Positions 55,848 through 64,000 of a stretch of 64,000 nucleotides of DNA are shown here, piece by piece. The stretch is from Fermentimonas sp. (GTDB lineage: Bacteria; Bacteroidota; Bacteroidia; Bacteroidales; Dysgonomonadaceae): positions 95,816-159,815 of the forward strand of contig JADMKP010000004.1 in the NCBI GenBank assembly GCA_015478775.1, written 5' to 3'. Numbering within the stretch: position 1 is the first letter of the stretch; every line of letters starts with the position of its first letter. Made by a program: the position numbers and the translations under genes. Below the pieces are notes generated by a model. The model did no database searches. It saw nothing but the letters and a program-made list of their open reading frames with translations, and was not told the origin of the DNA.

Positions 55848-56891
55848 TTACCAGAATATGGCTTGATCTTCATCAGGAATAAGAGTACTCACGTTACGTT
55901 GCATTAGCATTGTACCCTTACAATGATATGGGAATACCATATTGCTACTTGAAACTGTGTCTTCGTACTTATAATCCATAGTTAATGTATAAAAGCGTTT
56001 AATGATATGAGGGCGATCAATATCCACTTCTTCTTTAATTTCATATGTGGGCTGTCCTAACACCTCAAATCCCAATTGAGGGTTATCGGCACTTAGAACT
56101 AACTTGCCTTTTTTCTGATAAAGAGTAGTACCTTCTTCAGCATTTGGATCATCAATTTCGGTAACTTCTTCAGGATCCAAAAACTCACATCTGATCTTAA
56201 AATCTCCACGATTCTCAGCAAGCTCTTCGGTGATACCTGCAAAAAAGAAAACGGTGTTTTCATCAACAACTCTGGTTTCACGTGTGGTTGCTGTCATATA
56301 CTTCGTAGTATTGTCACCGAAATACACATACATACTTCCTGAGTTATATACACCAGAGTAATCATTAAACGGCATTACCCATAGTAGGGCTTTTTGGCGT
56401 CCCTTGTATGTGTTCATTGTATAAGAAGCATCCGGAAGTATAGTTAAAGGAAGTACCCATTTATCTACAAGATCAATTCCTGAAAAACGGAAATCGATAT
56501 TGAAGTAGCCTATATCAGAACCTTCGGGAATACTGGAAGTTTTAGAATGAAAGCTATAAAAATTCTCTGGTAATTGCTTATAATACAGATCACTTCGTTC
56601 TGTATACTTATCAAAATTCAGATCATTAAGAGTGTCATTATCAACAGCAACTCTAACATTATAATTTATATTGTTTGTTTGTGACCCGCTCACAACAATT
56701 GGAAGCCTATAAGTAACAACCTCATTATTTGGATTATACCTTAGGTAAATAACTGAAACATCATCTCTGTTTATTGGTGCTTTTAAAGATACCATGCGTG
56801 TATATAATTCATCTTCCCACTCATCATTACAACCGGTGAAGATAAAAAGTGCACTAAACAAGATGATCAAATAAGAATAAAAATTTTTCAT
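55848..56891 (-). CDS. DUF4973/DUF1735-type surface glycan-binding lipoprotein
   Basis: About 347 residues with a lipobox FTGC. The N-terminal part has the BT_3987/DUF1735-like pattern (YRLPIVVSGSQTNNINYNVRVAVDND, LVDKWVLPLTILPDASY), and the C-terminal part is DUF4973-like (NDYSGVYNSGSMYVYFG, RFYTLTMDYKYEDTV). Such proteins occupy the SusE/F position and bind the PUL's glycan. It follows the right-hand susD by 47 bp. Confidence 0.85.
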   Translation of the reverse strand: MKNFYSYLIILFSALFIFTGCNDEWEDELYTRMVSLKAPINRDDVSVIYLRYNPNNEVVTYRLPIVVSGSQTNNINYNVRVAVDNDTLNDLNFDKYTERSDLYYKQLPENFYSFHSKTSSIPEGSDIGYFNIDFRFSGIDLVDKWVLPLTILPDASYTMNTYKGRQKALLWVMPFNDYSGVYNSGSMYVYFGDNTTKYMTATTRETRVVDENTVFFFAGITEELAENRGDFKIRCEFLDPEEVTEIDDPNAEEGTTLYQKKGKLVLSADNPQLGFEVLGQPTYEIKEEVDIDRPHIIKRFYTLTMDYKYEDTVSSSNMVFPYHCKGTMLMQRNVSTLIPDEDQAIFW

Positions 56892-56938
56892 ATTTTATAT
56901 ATTTATTTCTCTTTTGAAATGTAAATTATTGTTTATGA

Positions 56939-58966
56939 TTAATCAAATGAAGGCCATCCCGGTGCTTGTGTCAGACGGGCATTTCTTCTTAATTCATTAT
57001 ACGAAACAGGCCAAAAGTATTTTCTCATCGACCAAGATGTCTGAACACTTGAAACAACTACCTGCTCATAGAAATATTCGCGGTACTCTCTTGGTACGGT
57101 GGTATTACAACCATAAATCATTTGGCTTTCTTCTTCCGGAGCATCTTTCCAGCGGCGCAGGTCATAATATCTTTGGTTTTCACCAAGAAATTCAATCTGA
57201 CGTTCCCTCTTTAAATGCTTTCTAAACTCATCAGGATTGCTATAAGGGTCGCCCATACCTATTTCGTTAAAGTTTACGAGACCAGCACGAAGACGAACTG
57301 GAAGTACGGATGCTTTCATAGCCTCTACATCGCGTGAAATTGAGTAAGTCTCAGAATTATCCCATGAAGCAATCTGATATGAGCCGGTTAGTTCGTTCAA
57401 TGCTTCAGCATACATCAAAAGGATGTCGGCATATCTTATGGCTGGATCAACCTTAGGGTAAACCGTACCATCTCTATAGCTTTCTTTTGGATTTACAAAC
57501 TTCATCATTCCTATACCAGTAGGTATCCATTGATCGTCTGTACTCACAATTTTTCTTCCTTCATCTTCACCATAGTAATAGAATGTTTGGAAGTCCCTAT
57601 TCTGTGCATCTCTAGCACTGGTGTTAGACCAGTTAGCACCATTAAAAGCAACTGAAGCATAGAAGCGTGGCTCACGGTTTGCATATTCTAACCATACATC
57701 TTTTCTTAGGAACGGATATTGACCATCATATTCTGTAAATCCTTTTAGGCTTGTGTTACGATCAAATGGTTTACCATCAACCATTGCATAAGCATCGGCT
57801 TGCTTTCCGGTGATACCGTGACAGTTCCAGCCACCTCCCTTGTTAACAGGCATTTGATGGCGTGTCATCGACTGAATTCCATACTCGTCATTTAACTGGT
57901 TGTCACCTCTCGAAAATATTAGCTCTGGATTCTCAGACACATATAAATCGCCATTAAACAATGCACGGTAAGAATCAAGTGGATCAATGTCAGACCATCC
58001 TCCCTCTTTAAATGTTTTTTCTGAATAAACAGGATGATAAGGAGGTTCTATTGTATGTGGGTATGCACCCCAAAGACCACCATTAAGACGTTTTGGTGCT
58101 GTATACAGTTCATATTTATTCAGCTTAATTACATCTAACGATGCTGCAGCAGCTTTTGCCCATTTCTCTTCATCATATTGTGCTGATATTAGTTGATTTC
58201 CCTTATCATCAACAAAATCTGCCATTTCAGCATTACCATTCATAAGTGGACTGGCACCGTATAGATATGCCTTGGCACGAACTGCTAATGCAGCTCCTTT
58301 TGTTGGACGTGATGCATCGCGTGTACTTCTATCGGTTTCAAGAAGTTCTGCTGCAAGCAACATCTGTTCTGATATATATTCAACACATTCATCGTAAGTA
58401 TTCCTTGGAAGTGCAAGTTCAGAGTATGAAGACTCATAATTCAGACCTTCATCCGGTAATATCGGAATCGGACCATATTTTCTAAGCAACAACCAATAGA
58501 GATAACCCCTTATATAATATGCTTGACCTTTAAGGTCTAGATACATCTCTTCAGTGATTTCGGGCCCCGGATGTACATTTTGAATGAAGATGGATGCCTG
58601 GCGAATTCCTTCGTACGACTGATCCCATGGACGTGATATTAAAGCACCTACGTTGCCACTATATTGTGGACCATATTCACCAAATTTATAGTTTGAAAAT
58701 GATAAACCTGCTCCGTCTTCTGTGAAAATCATATCATCAGAATAATTAGTTAGAGTAAATCTAACGTGTCCTACTTCCAAGTTGAAAGATAGTAGTTGAT
58801 AATATGCATTTGCAAGCCACTCCTCGGTATAGTCTCTACTATTAAATATCCTATCGAGATCTTGTCTATCGTTGAAATATCGCTCTACATTTAAGTAATC
58901 AGAACATGCAGTGAAGAGAGTCCCCAAGCATATTAATATAGATAATAAAGTATGTTTTTTCTTCAT
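56939..58966 (-). CDS. RagB/SusD family nutrient-uptake outer-membrane lipoprotein
   Basis: ATG 58966 gives MKKKHTLLSILICLG and the lipobox FTAC. A further ATG at 58999 overlaps the susC stop as TAATG and would lengthen the n-region by 11 residues; translational coupling could favour it. SusD features: GQAYYIRGYLYWLLLRKYG, GAALAVRAKAYLYGASPL, IRYADILLMYAEALNEL and RERQIEFLGENQRYYDLRRW. It is a glycan-binding lid of the right-hand SusC barrel. Confidence 0.95.
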   Translation of the reverse strand: MKKKHTLLSILICLGTLFTACSDYLNVERYFNDRQDLDRIFNSRDYTEEWLANAYYQLLSFNLEVGHVRFTLTNYSDDMIFTEDGAGLSFSNYKFGEYGPQYSGNVGALISRPWDQSYEGIRQASIFIQNVHPGPEITEEMYLDLKGQAYYIRGYLYWLLLRKYGPIPILPDEGLNYESSYSELALPRNTYDECVEYISEQMLLAAELLETDRSTRDASRPTKGAALAVRAKAYLYGASPLMNGNAEMADFVDDKGNQLISAQYDEEKWAKAAAASLDVIKLNKYELYTAPKRLNGGLWGAYPHTIEPPYHPVYSEKTFKEGGWSDIDPLDSYRALFNGDLYVSENPELIFSRGDNQLNDEYGIQSMTRHQMPVNKGGGWNCHGITGKQADAYAMVDGKPFDRNTSLKGFTEYDGQYPFLRKDVWLEYANREPRFYASVAFNGANWSNTSARDAQNRDFQTFYYYGEDEGRKIVSTDDQWIPTGIGMMKFVNPKESYRDGTVYPKVDPAIRYADILLMYAEALNELTGSYQIASWDNSETYSISRDVEAMKASVLPVRLRAGLVNFNEIGMGDPYSNPDEFRKHLKRERQIEFLGENQRYYDLRRWKDAPEEESQMIYGCNTTVPREYREYFYEQVVVSSVQTSWSMRKYFWPVSYNELRRNARLTQAPGWPSFD

Positions 58967-58998
58967 TTGATTGAATTTTATTAGTTTAATTGATAACA

Positions 58999-61900
58999 TT
59001 AGATATTGACTGTTACACCAAAGGTTACAGTTTTACCCAGAGGATATCTCATACCATTTGAACTTCCCATTTCAGGATCCCAAAGTTTGAAGTTTGAGAA
59101 TGTTAGTAAGTTCTGACCTATAACATGAAATCTAACCTGATCCATGTAAAATATTGTAGTAAACTTCTTTGGTAATGTATAACCCATTTCAAGAGTCTTT
59201 AACCTTACATATGAACCATCGCGAAGCCAATATGTAGATGCACGGTAATTATTGGTGTTACCTCCATAGCTAAGACGTGGATATTCGGCATTAGGATCTT
59301 CATTTTCTCCTAAAATCCAACGATTTGAGCTTGCCATATCTTCAATAATATTACCCCATTCGCCATTAACAAAAGGATATACAGTGAACCCATCAATAAA
59401 AAAGTGAGATTTACCTGCACCTTGGAAATGTACATTAAAATCAAATCCATTCCAGTTAGCAGAAAGACCAAGTCCATATATAAGATTAGGTCTAGTTGTA
59501 GCTCCAATTGGTACTATATCGTCGTTATTAATTATTCCATCACCATTAATATCTTTGTACTTGATGTCACCTGGCATAATATCCTTTTGGTCGCCAAAAT
59601 CTTGACGTGGGCTATTGCGTATATCTTCATAATCTTCAAACAGACCAAGCGCAATGAGACCTTTAGCTTGACTCACACGGTAACCTGTGTTGCGTAGGTA
59701 TGGATAACGATTAACCATCTCATCGGCTTCAGTAATTTCGTTCTTACTGTATGTGAAGTTGCCACGTAGTTGCAATCCTACTTCACCTACTTTATGATCA
59801 AGCTTGAAGTTACCATCAAATCCGTTTGTTTTTACGCTTCCTACGTTGGCGGATGGGTTTTGACCCTGAATACCTACCATATCCGGAAGAAAAGAACGGA
59901 CCATATAAATACCATCACGATGTTCGGCAAAATAGTCAACTGTAAATCCAAACTTATCTCCCCATAGATAAATGTCCATTCCTAAGTCATGTTTGCGAGC
60001 TACTTCCCATGTAACATTGTTTGATGATACACGTGTATAAGTTAATCCATTGTAACCAAATGCACTATTAAGATCTCCCCAGTTATAATAAAGTGCTTGA
60101 TCGCCTGCACCGGTATTGCGATCATAATTACCATAATCAGCAAGATATGGGAAACGTGAAGATGAATTGTCAGTTCCTACCTCACCGTATGAATAACGTA
60201 TTTTCAACATACTCATCCAATCGATATTATCTCTTACGAAACTCTCCTCAGCAACGTTCCATGCTGCAGAATATGCCGGAAAGAAACCAAACTGATGCCC
60301 TTTAGCAAAATTTTCTGAACCATTATAACCAAAGTTGAAATTAAGCAAATATCGGTTCATATATCCATATGAAAGATTCCCAGCCACACCTTGATGACGA
60401 CGAGCAATACCTTCCATGATGTTATCTCCATAACTTGATGTATTTATATAGTTGTCGTGTGTATATTTAACAACACTTGCAATATTGTGGTTACCTATAT
60501 CAGTTCCGTATGATAGTTCTGCTTCAACAAACTCTTTACGATCACCAAAAGCATTTGAATGCTGCTCAAGTAGTCTTTCTGGCACTAATCTATTAAATAC
60601 TATTCTACCATCAGAGTCGCGTTGACGTTCCGCACGCCACATCTCAGGATTTTTGCGACGTTGAATATAGTTATGGTTATATGTATCATAACCAAATCGT
60701 CCAATAAACTTAAGACCCTCTGTTATAAAATGCAAGTCTTGTTGCAACGATATGTTTGAATTGATTGTATTTTGCCATACCTCAGCATATCCCGTTTGAG
60801 TGGCCACAGTCCAAGGATTATATTTATTTTCCAGCATTTCGCTTTCTTCACCTTGTATAACAGGCACATATCCGTTAGAATACATAACCGGCATTGTAAT
60901 AGGATTATATCCAAATACCGAATTCCAAATATGGTCCGACGAGGCTCCTGCATGATTTGTTTTCTCTAATGCACCACCAATACCTACTTGTACAAGTGTA
61001 GTTTCGGTAATATTCATATCAATATTCATGCGATAATTATACCTTTGATAATTAGCATTAGTATCATACTCTTTCATTGTTTTGTCTACATGATACATAC
61101 CACCTTCATCAAGGTAACTACCCGATAAATAATAACGAGCTCTTGAGCCTCCACCTCTTACACTTACTGAGCTTCGGTGAGTTGGAGCACCATCTTTAAG
61201 AAGAAGATTCATCCAGTCTACATTAGGGTAAATATCAGGGTCGAGCTGCTCATCAATCATCATTAGTTCCTGATTATTATATACAGGACGCTGATTACGT
61301 GATACCCGTGCTTCATTTGCCATTTTAGCATAAGTGAGCCCATCTACAAACTTTGGAGTACTTGTACGCGTAGTCCATGTGTATTCCGACTTACCTGTTA
61401 CTTCCACTTTTCCATCGTTACCTCTTTTTGTATTTATGAGGATAACACCGTTTGCACCACGCGACCCATAAATTGCTGTTGCCGATGCGTCTTTTAGCAC
61501 TGAGAACGATTCGATATCCTCAATATTTAGTTCGTCCATACCGCGTTCAAATCCATCAACAAGGATAAGTGCACTAGAACTTCCTCCAAAAGTAGATATA
61601 CCTCTAATCCAGAATTCTGAAGTGTTAGATCCCGGCTGTCCCGAACGTTGCATTGCAAGAACACCAGCAACATTACCGGCCAATGCATTACTAATACTTG
61701 ATACTGGTGTAGATAATGTTCCTACGTCTACAGTTGTTATTGCACCTGTTACGGTTACTTTCTTTTGAGGTCCCATACCGGTAATAGTAACAGCATCCAG
61801 TTCGGTTGCATGCGACTCTTTAAGTACTAAATTGAGCACCATGTCTTGGTCTTTAATCAAATGCTCTTGTGTTTCAAATCCTAAGTATGAGAACTCTAAA

Positions 61901-62112
61901 TATTGAAATGATTCTAGCTGAATAGAGTATTCACCGTCGATATTAGTTGCGACACCTAATCCCGGTTTCTCTTTTACAATAACAGTTGCCCCAATAAGAG
62001 GCTCCCCCTCTTCATCCAGCACTGTTCCAGAGACCTGAACAGTAGTTTTTTGTGCGAAAGCACCTATAGTATATATAACCAAACATAAAATGGTTAGAAT
62101 GTAATTCTTCAT
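58999..62112 (-). CDS. SusC/RagA family TonB-linked outer-membrane protein
   Basis: A 1037-residue SusC with signal peptide ending IGAFAQ, a CarboxypepD regulatory domain (VSGTVLDEEGEPLIGATVIV), the plug with VTITGMGPQKKVTVTGAIT and VLKDASATAIYGSRGANGVILINTKRG, and a TonB-dependent barrel ending in TFGVTVNI. No STN domain. It is a different allele from the left SusC and follows the TIG/NHL lipoprotein gene by 44 bp. Confidence 0.97.
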   Translation of the reverse strand: MKNYILTILCLVIYTIGAFAQKTTVQVSGTVLDEEGEPLIGATVIVKEKPGLGVATNIDGEYSIQLESFQYLEFSYLGFETQEHLIKDQDMVLNLVLKESHATELDAVTITGMGPQKKVTVTGAITTVDVGTLSTPVSSISNALAGNVAGVLAMQRSGQPGSNTSEFWIRGISTFGGSSSALILVDGFERGMDELNIEDIESFSVLKDASATAIYGSRGANGVILINTKRGNDGKVEVTGKSEYTWTTRTSTPKFVDGLTYAKMANEARVSRNQRPVYNNQELMMIDEQLDPDIYPNVDWMNLLLKDGAPTHRSSVSVRGGGSRARYYLSGSYLDEGGMYHVDKTMKEYDTNANYQRYNYRMNIDMNITETTLVQVGIGGALEKTNHAGASSDHIWNSVFGYNPITMPVMYSNGYVPVIQGEESEMLENKYNPWTVATQTGYAEVWQNTINSNISLQQDLHFITEGLKFIGRFGYDTYNHNYIQRRKNPEMWRAERQRDSDGRIVFNRLVPERLLEQHSNAFGDRKEFVEAELSYGTDIGNHNIASVVKYTHDNYINTSSYGDNIMEGIARRHQGVAGNLSYGYMNRYLLNFNFGYNGSENFAKGHQFGFFPAYSAAWNVAEESFVRDNIDWMSMLKIRYSYGEVGTDNSSSRFPYLADYGNYDRNTGAGDQALYYNWGDLNSAFGYNGLTYTRVSSNNVTWEVARKHDLGMDIYLWGDKFGFTVDYFAEHRDGIYMVRSFLPDMVGIQGQNPSANVGSVKTNGFDGNFKLDHKVGEVGLQLRGNFTYSKNEITEADEMVNRYPYLRNTGYRVSQAKGLIALGLFEDYEDIRNSPRQDFGDQKDIMPGDIKYKDINGDGIINNDDIVPIGATTRPNLIYGLGLSANWNGFDFNVHFQGAGKSHFFIDGFTVYPFVNGEWGNIIEDMASSNRWILGENEDPNAEYPRLSYGGNTNNYRASTYWLRDGSYVRLKTLEMGYTLPKKFTTIFYMDQVRFHVIGQNLLTFSNFKLWDPEMGSSNGMRYPLGKTVTFGVTVNI

Positions 62113-62156
62113 CTTTTCGTGTTTTATTCTTTTAATTGATTGATTTTATTAGGTCA

Positions 62157-63611
62157 TTATTCTACAGAGATAGTGCGAATACGTTTGTTTTCACGATCAG
62201 CAACGTAGAATGTTTCTGTTTCTTCATCGTAACAGATACCTGTGGGCTCACGAAAACGTGCTGTTTCACGTGCTTCACCATCAATCCAACCCCATACTCT
62301 TCCATCTACACCAACACTACCTCGACCTGCAAATGTGCTTACTTCACCAGTGGGTGTTACTTTTCGTATAGCATCATTATGATGATCGCAAACATAAAAG
62401 TCGTAGATATCAGCTTTGCCTTCAGCTTCATATTGTTTGTTTTTCACAAATACACCTTGACGGGGACGATTGAAACGGGCCGAACTACCGGGTGCGTCTT
62501 CATAACCACTTTCTCCACCTAAATCGCCCACATGTAGAACAGAGGATACCATTTCCTTTGTTTCTTTATCATAAGCACATCTATATACACCATTAAATCC
62601 TGTTATATATACGTATAAGTCGTCCGGATGACGAAACATAAAGATATGATCAGATGAATTCGCTTTTACACTAAATAGTAGCTTACCATCCCACATTTGA
62701 GCTTGCTCATCAAACACCTGTTTGGCCTTATATACAGAAGAGTTCGACCATGTATTATAAAACTGAGCACCATCACTCATAGATACTGCCGAATAAGAGG
62801 TTTGAGCATATAAGTATGGATATACCTTACGAAAGCCCTCATTACGCACAGCGTAAAACATATGAGGCATTTGATGTCTATCATTCCAGTTTCCTCGACC
62901 ATTATCATCTACAAAGAATAATGTATCGCGTGTAGGTGTATCAAATAGCATAGATTTTACATTCTGCACTCCTGCCTGACCTTTCATAAATACTGTTGAA
63001 ACCTCTTCTGTATTTAGGTTAATCTTTCTAAGTGCTGCCATACCTTCTGAGTCGATACAATAGATAACTTTATTGCCTTCCTCATCGATATCAAACTCAA
63101 GCCACCATGGATTTTGAAATTCAGCTTCTTCAAATGAACCGTTTATAATGCTCGAAGAGTTTGTCTGAGGATCAACTTTCCCGATAAGTGTACTTACCAG
63201 CAGTGCTGATTGAAGATTAAAAGTTTCATCAAATTGGTGTTCATCAATAAGCTTATTACTCTTATCATTTATTCTTACAACTATATCACCCCTGTTAGAT
63301 CGACGTGGCGCCATTACACAAATTTTGCTACCCGATGAGCCAATAACTGGTGCTGAGACTCCTCCTATCAGAACTTCAATATTTTCAATATCAGTACCAA
63401 AGTTACTACCTTCAATAAAGATAAGTGTTCGCACAGGTCCCTCTTTGGGATAAAAGTCTGTAAATAATACCGGCTGCGATGGATCGGCTGGTACGGCTTT
63501 TTTGTTGCCTTCAAAACCTCCATCTTGACTACAACTTGTGGCTAAAAAGCCTATCGCAATAAAAATTGCGACTAAACAAGCAGAGTACTTTTTTTGATAA
63601 TTCATTAGCAT
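62157..63611 (-). CDS. IPT/TIG-NHL propeller surface lipoprotein
   Basis: About 484 residues with a lipobox ATSC. Residues 45-130 form an IPT/TIG Ig-like domain (DFYPKEGPVRTLIFIEGSNFG). The remainder is a six-bladed NHL-type propeller ending in GRGSVGVDGRVWGWIDGEA and TGICYDEETETFYVADRENKRI. This TIG-NHL combination is common as a surface glycan-binding protein in Bacteroidetes PULs, here upstream of susC and first in the operon. ATG 63605 is a possible alternative start. The ligand is unknown. Confidence 0.88.
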   Translation of the reverse strand: MLMNYQKKYSACLVAIFIAIGFLATSCSQDGGFEGNKKAVPADPSQPVLFTDFYPKEGPVRTLIFIEGSNFGTDIENIEVLIGGVSAPVIGSSGSKICVMAPRRSNRGDIVVRINDKSNKLIDEHQFDETFNLQSALLVSTLIGKVDPQTNSSSIINGSFEEAEFQNPWWLEFDIDEEGNKVIYCIDSEGMAALRKINLNTEEVSTVFMKGQAGVQNVKSMLFDTPTRDTLFFVDDNGRGNWNDRHQMPHMFYAVRNEGFRKVYPYLYAQTSYSAVSMSDGAQFYNTWSNSSVYKAKQVFDEQAQMWDGKLLFSVKANSSDHIFMFRHPDDLYVYITGFNGVYRCAYDKETKEMVSSVLHVGDLGGESGYEDAPGSSARFNRPRQGVFVKNKQYEAEGKADIYDFYVCDHHNDAIRKVTPTGEVSTFAGRGSVGVDGRVWGWIDGEARETARFREPTGICYDEETETFYVADRENKRIRTISVE

Positions 63612-64000
63612 TCTTTTTTGATAGTGTTATTAAATATTTAATATTAATTATTAGTAAAGTATAATTAGTTTATGTTTGGAGCATTAGAATATGTAAATAT
63701 CCAGCATATTTATTTTAGAATTAATAGTATTAAAAAAAGATTATATAGTTAATTTAAACCTTAAATTTATTGATGATATAGAATATATTTATAGCATATT
63801 TATAGCGTTAAATTCCGCGCAAACCTACAAGATAGCATGTAGAAACACCCTCAATTATGTATCAATAAATAACAATTATGTATCTTTAAAAAAAGTAATT
63901 TATGTGCAATTTCCGTAACAGTATAGTACTCTGATGAATATAAAAAATCGAGTAGGAGGAAAACGAAGTAGTTTTCTACCTACTTTCGTTTTCCGACCTC
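63612..64000. promoter_or_regulatory. Non-coding leader/promoter region of the PUL, with an inverted repeat at the window end
   Basis: No supportable gene in these 389 bases. On the minus strand TAGGTTTG at 63820-63827 matches TAnnTTTG, which would give an AT-rich leader of about 200 nt before the TIG/NHL gene. At 63955-63998 there is an imperfect inverted repeat (GGAAAACGAA with TTCGTTTTCC, one bulged base, short loop) cut close to the window edge. Its role is unknown. Confidence 0.5.

Noticed and set aside
56914..57225. A plus-strand open frame at the 3' end of the right-hand susD
   Set aside because: Antisense to conserved SusD C-terminal sequence, no domain or promoter seen.
62136..62522. 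A 128-codon plus-strand open frame under the TIG/NHL gene
   Set aside because: Antisense shadow of the NHL repeats; low-complexity residues such as Cys/Phe/Thr runs are typical of such shadows.
63935..64000. A possible ORF beginning at ATG 63935 and running off the window
   Set aside because: Only about 20 codons are visible and they coincide with the inverted repeat, so no coding call is justified.

Overview
The window is one contiguous stretch of a low-G+C Bacteroidetes chromosome, most likely order Bacteroidales. The supporting signs are two SusC/SusD outer-membrane glycan-uptake pairs, a reg_prop hybrid two-component sensor, many lipoproteins with SC/GC lipoboxes, no Shine-Dalgarno dependence at most starts, and repeated TAnnTTTG -7 promoter boxes upstream of genes. 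The namZ-murT-murK-murQ order matches what I recall of the Tannerella forsythia muropeptide salvage locus, so a Tannerella/Dysgonomonadaceae-type relative is plausible. No rRNA, plasmid, phage, CRISPR or insertion-sequence gene was seen. There is one tRNA (His).

Layout. 1-11.0 kb (+): a co-oriented peptidoglycan/amino-sugar salvage operon. It holds a GH42 beta-galactosidase cut by the window edge, a large exported NodB deacetylase/amidase protein, a GT2 glycosyltransferase, NamZ (exo-N-acetylmuramidase), MurT, MurK and MurQ. Together they would release MurNAc, import it, phosphorylate it and cleave the lactyl ether to give GlcNAc-6-P. Hand-counted lines in this block are visibly more G+C-rich than the following genes. 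11.1-12.4 kb (+): an alginate-export-type outer-membrane porin, ending in a perfect 20-bp bidirectional terminator.

12.5-20.0 kb (-): an unusual redox cluster. It contains a tetraheme NapC/NrfH-type cytochrome fused to an FGE/SUMF1-like domain that lacks the FGE cysteines, a Tat-exported Gfo/Idh/MocA oxidoreductase, a Tat-exported TIM-barrel isomerase-like protein, a fused CcsBA haem-ligation factor and a second, cytoplasmic Gfo/Idh/MocA enzyme. I infer a periplasmic sugar-oxidation system wired to the quinone pool. This is my best candidate for an undescribed system.

20.1-32.4 kb: housekeeping genes. A tkt-rpiB-S41 protease-lplA operon (-) is followed by a TrmH-family methyltransferase (+), tRNA-His (-), a bifunctional nuclease with UVR motif, rsmE, an M81 peptidase-like lipoprotein, nth, oadA-type biotin carboxyltransferase (all +), and an M23 peptidase-like lipoprotein (-) with an HxD in place of the usual HxH.

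32.5-63.6 kb (-): a large polysaccharide-utilisation region. From upstream (right) to downstream (left) it reads: TIG/NHL lipoprotein, SusC, SusD, DUF4973 lipoprotein, a long hairpin terminator, GH43, SusC, SusD, DUF3823 lipoprotein, a terminator hairpin, DUF4965 protein, GH172, GH127, a clan-A glycosidase, the hybrid two-component regulator, GH2, a GH93-like propeller, GH43 (arabinanase-like) and aldose 1-epimerase. The enzyme set points to an arabinofuranose-rich glycan such as arabinan, arabinogalactan or arabinosides. The exact substrate is an inference. The last ~390 bases hold the probable promoter of this region and an imperfect inverted repeat at the window edge.
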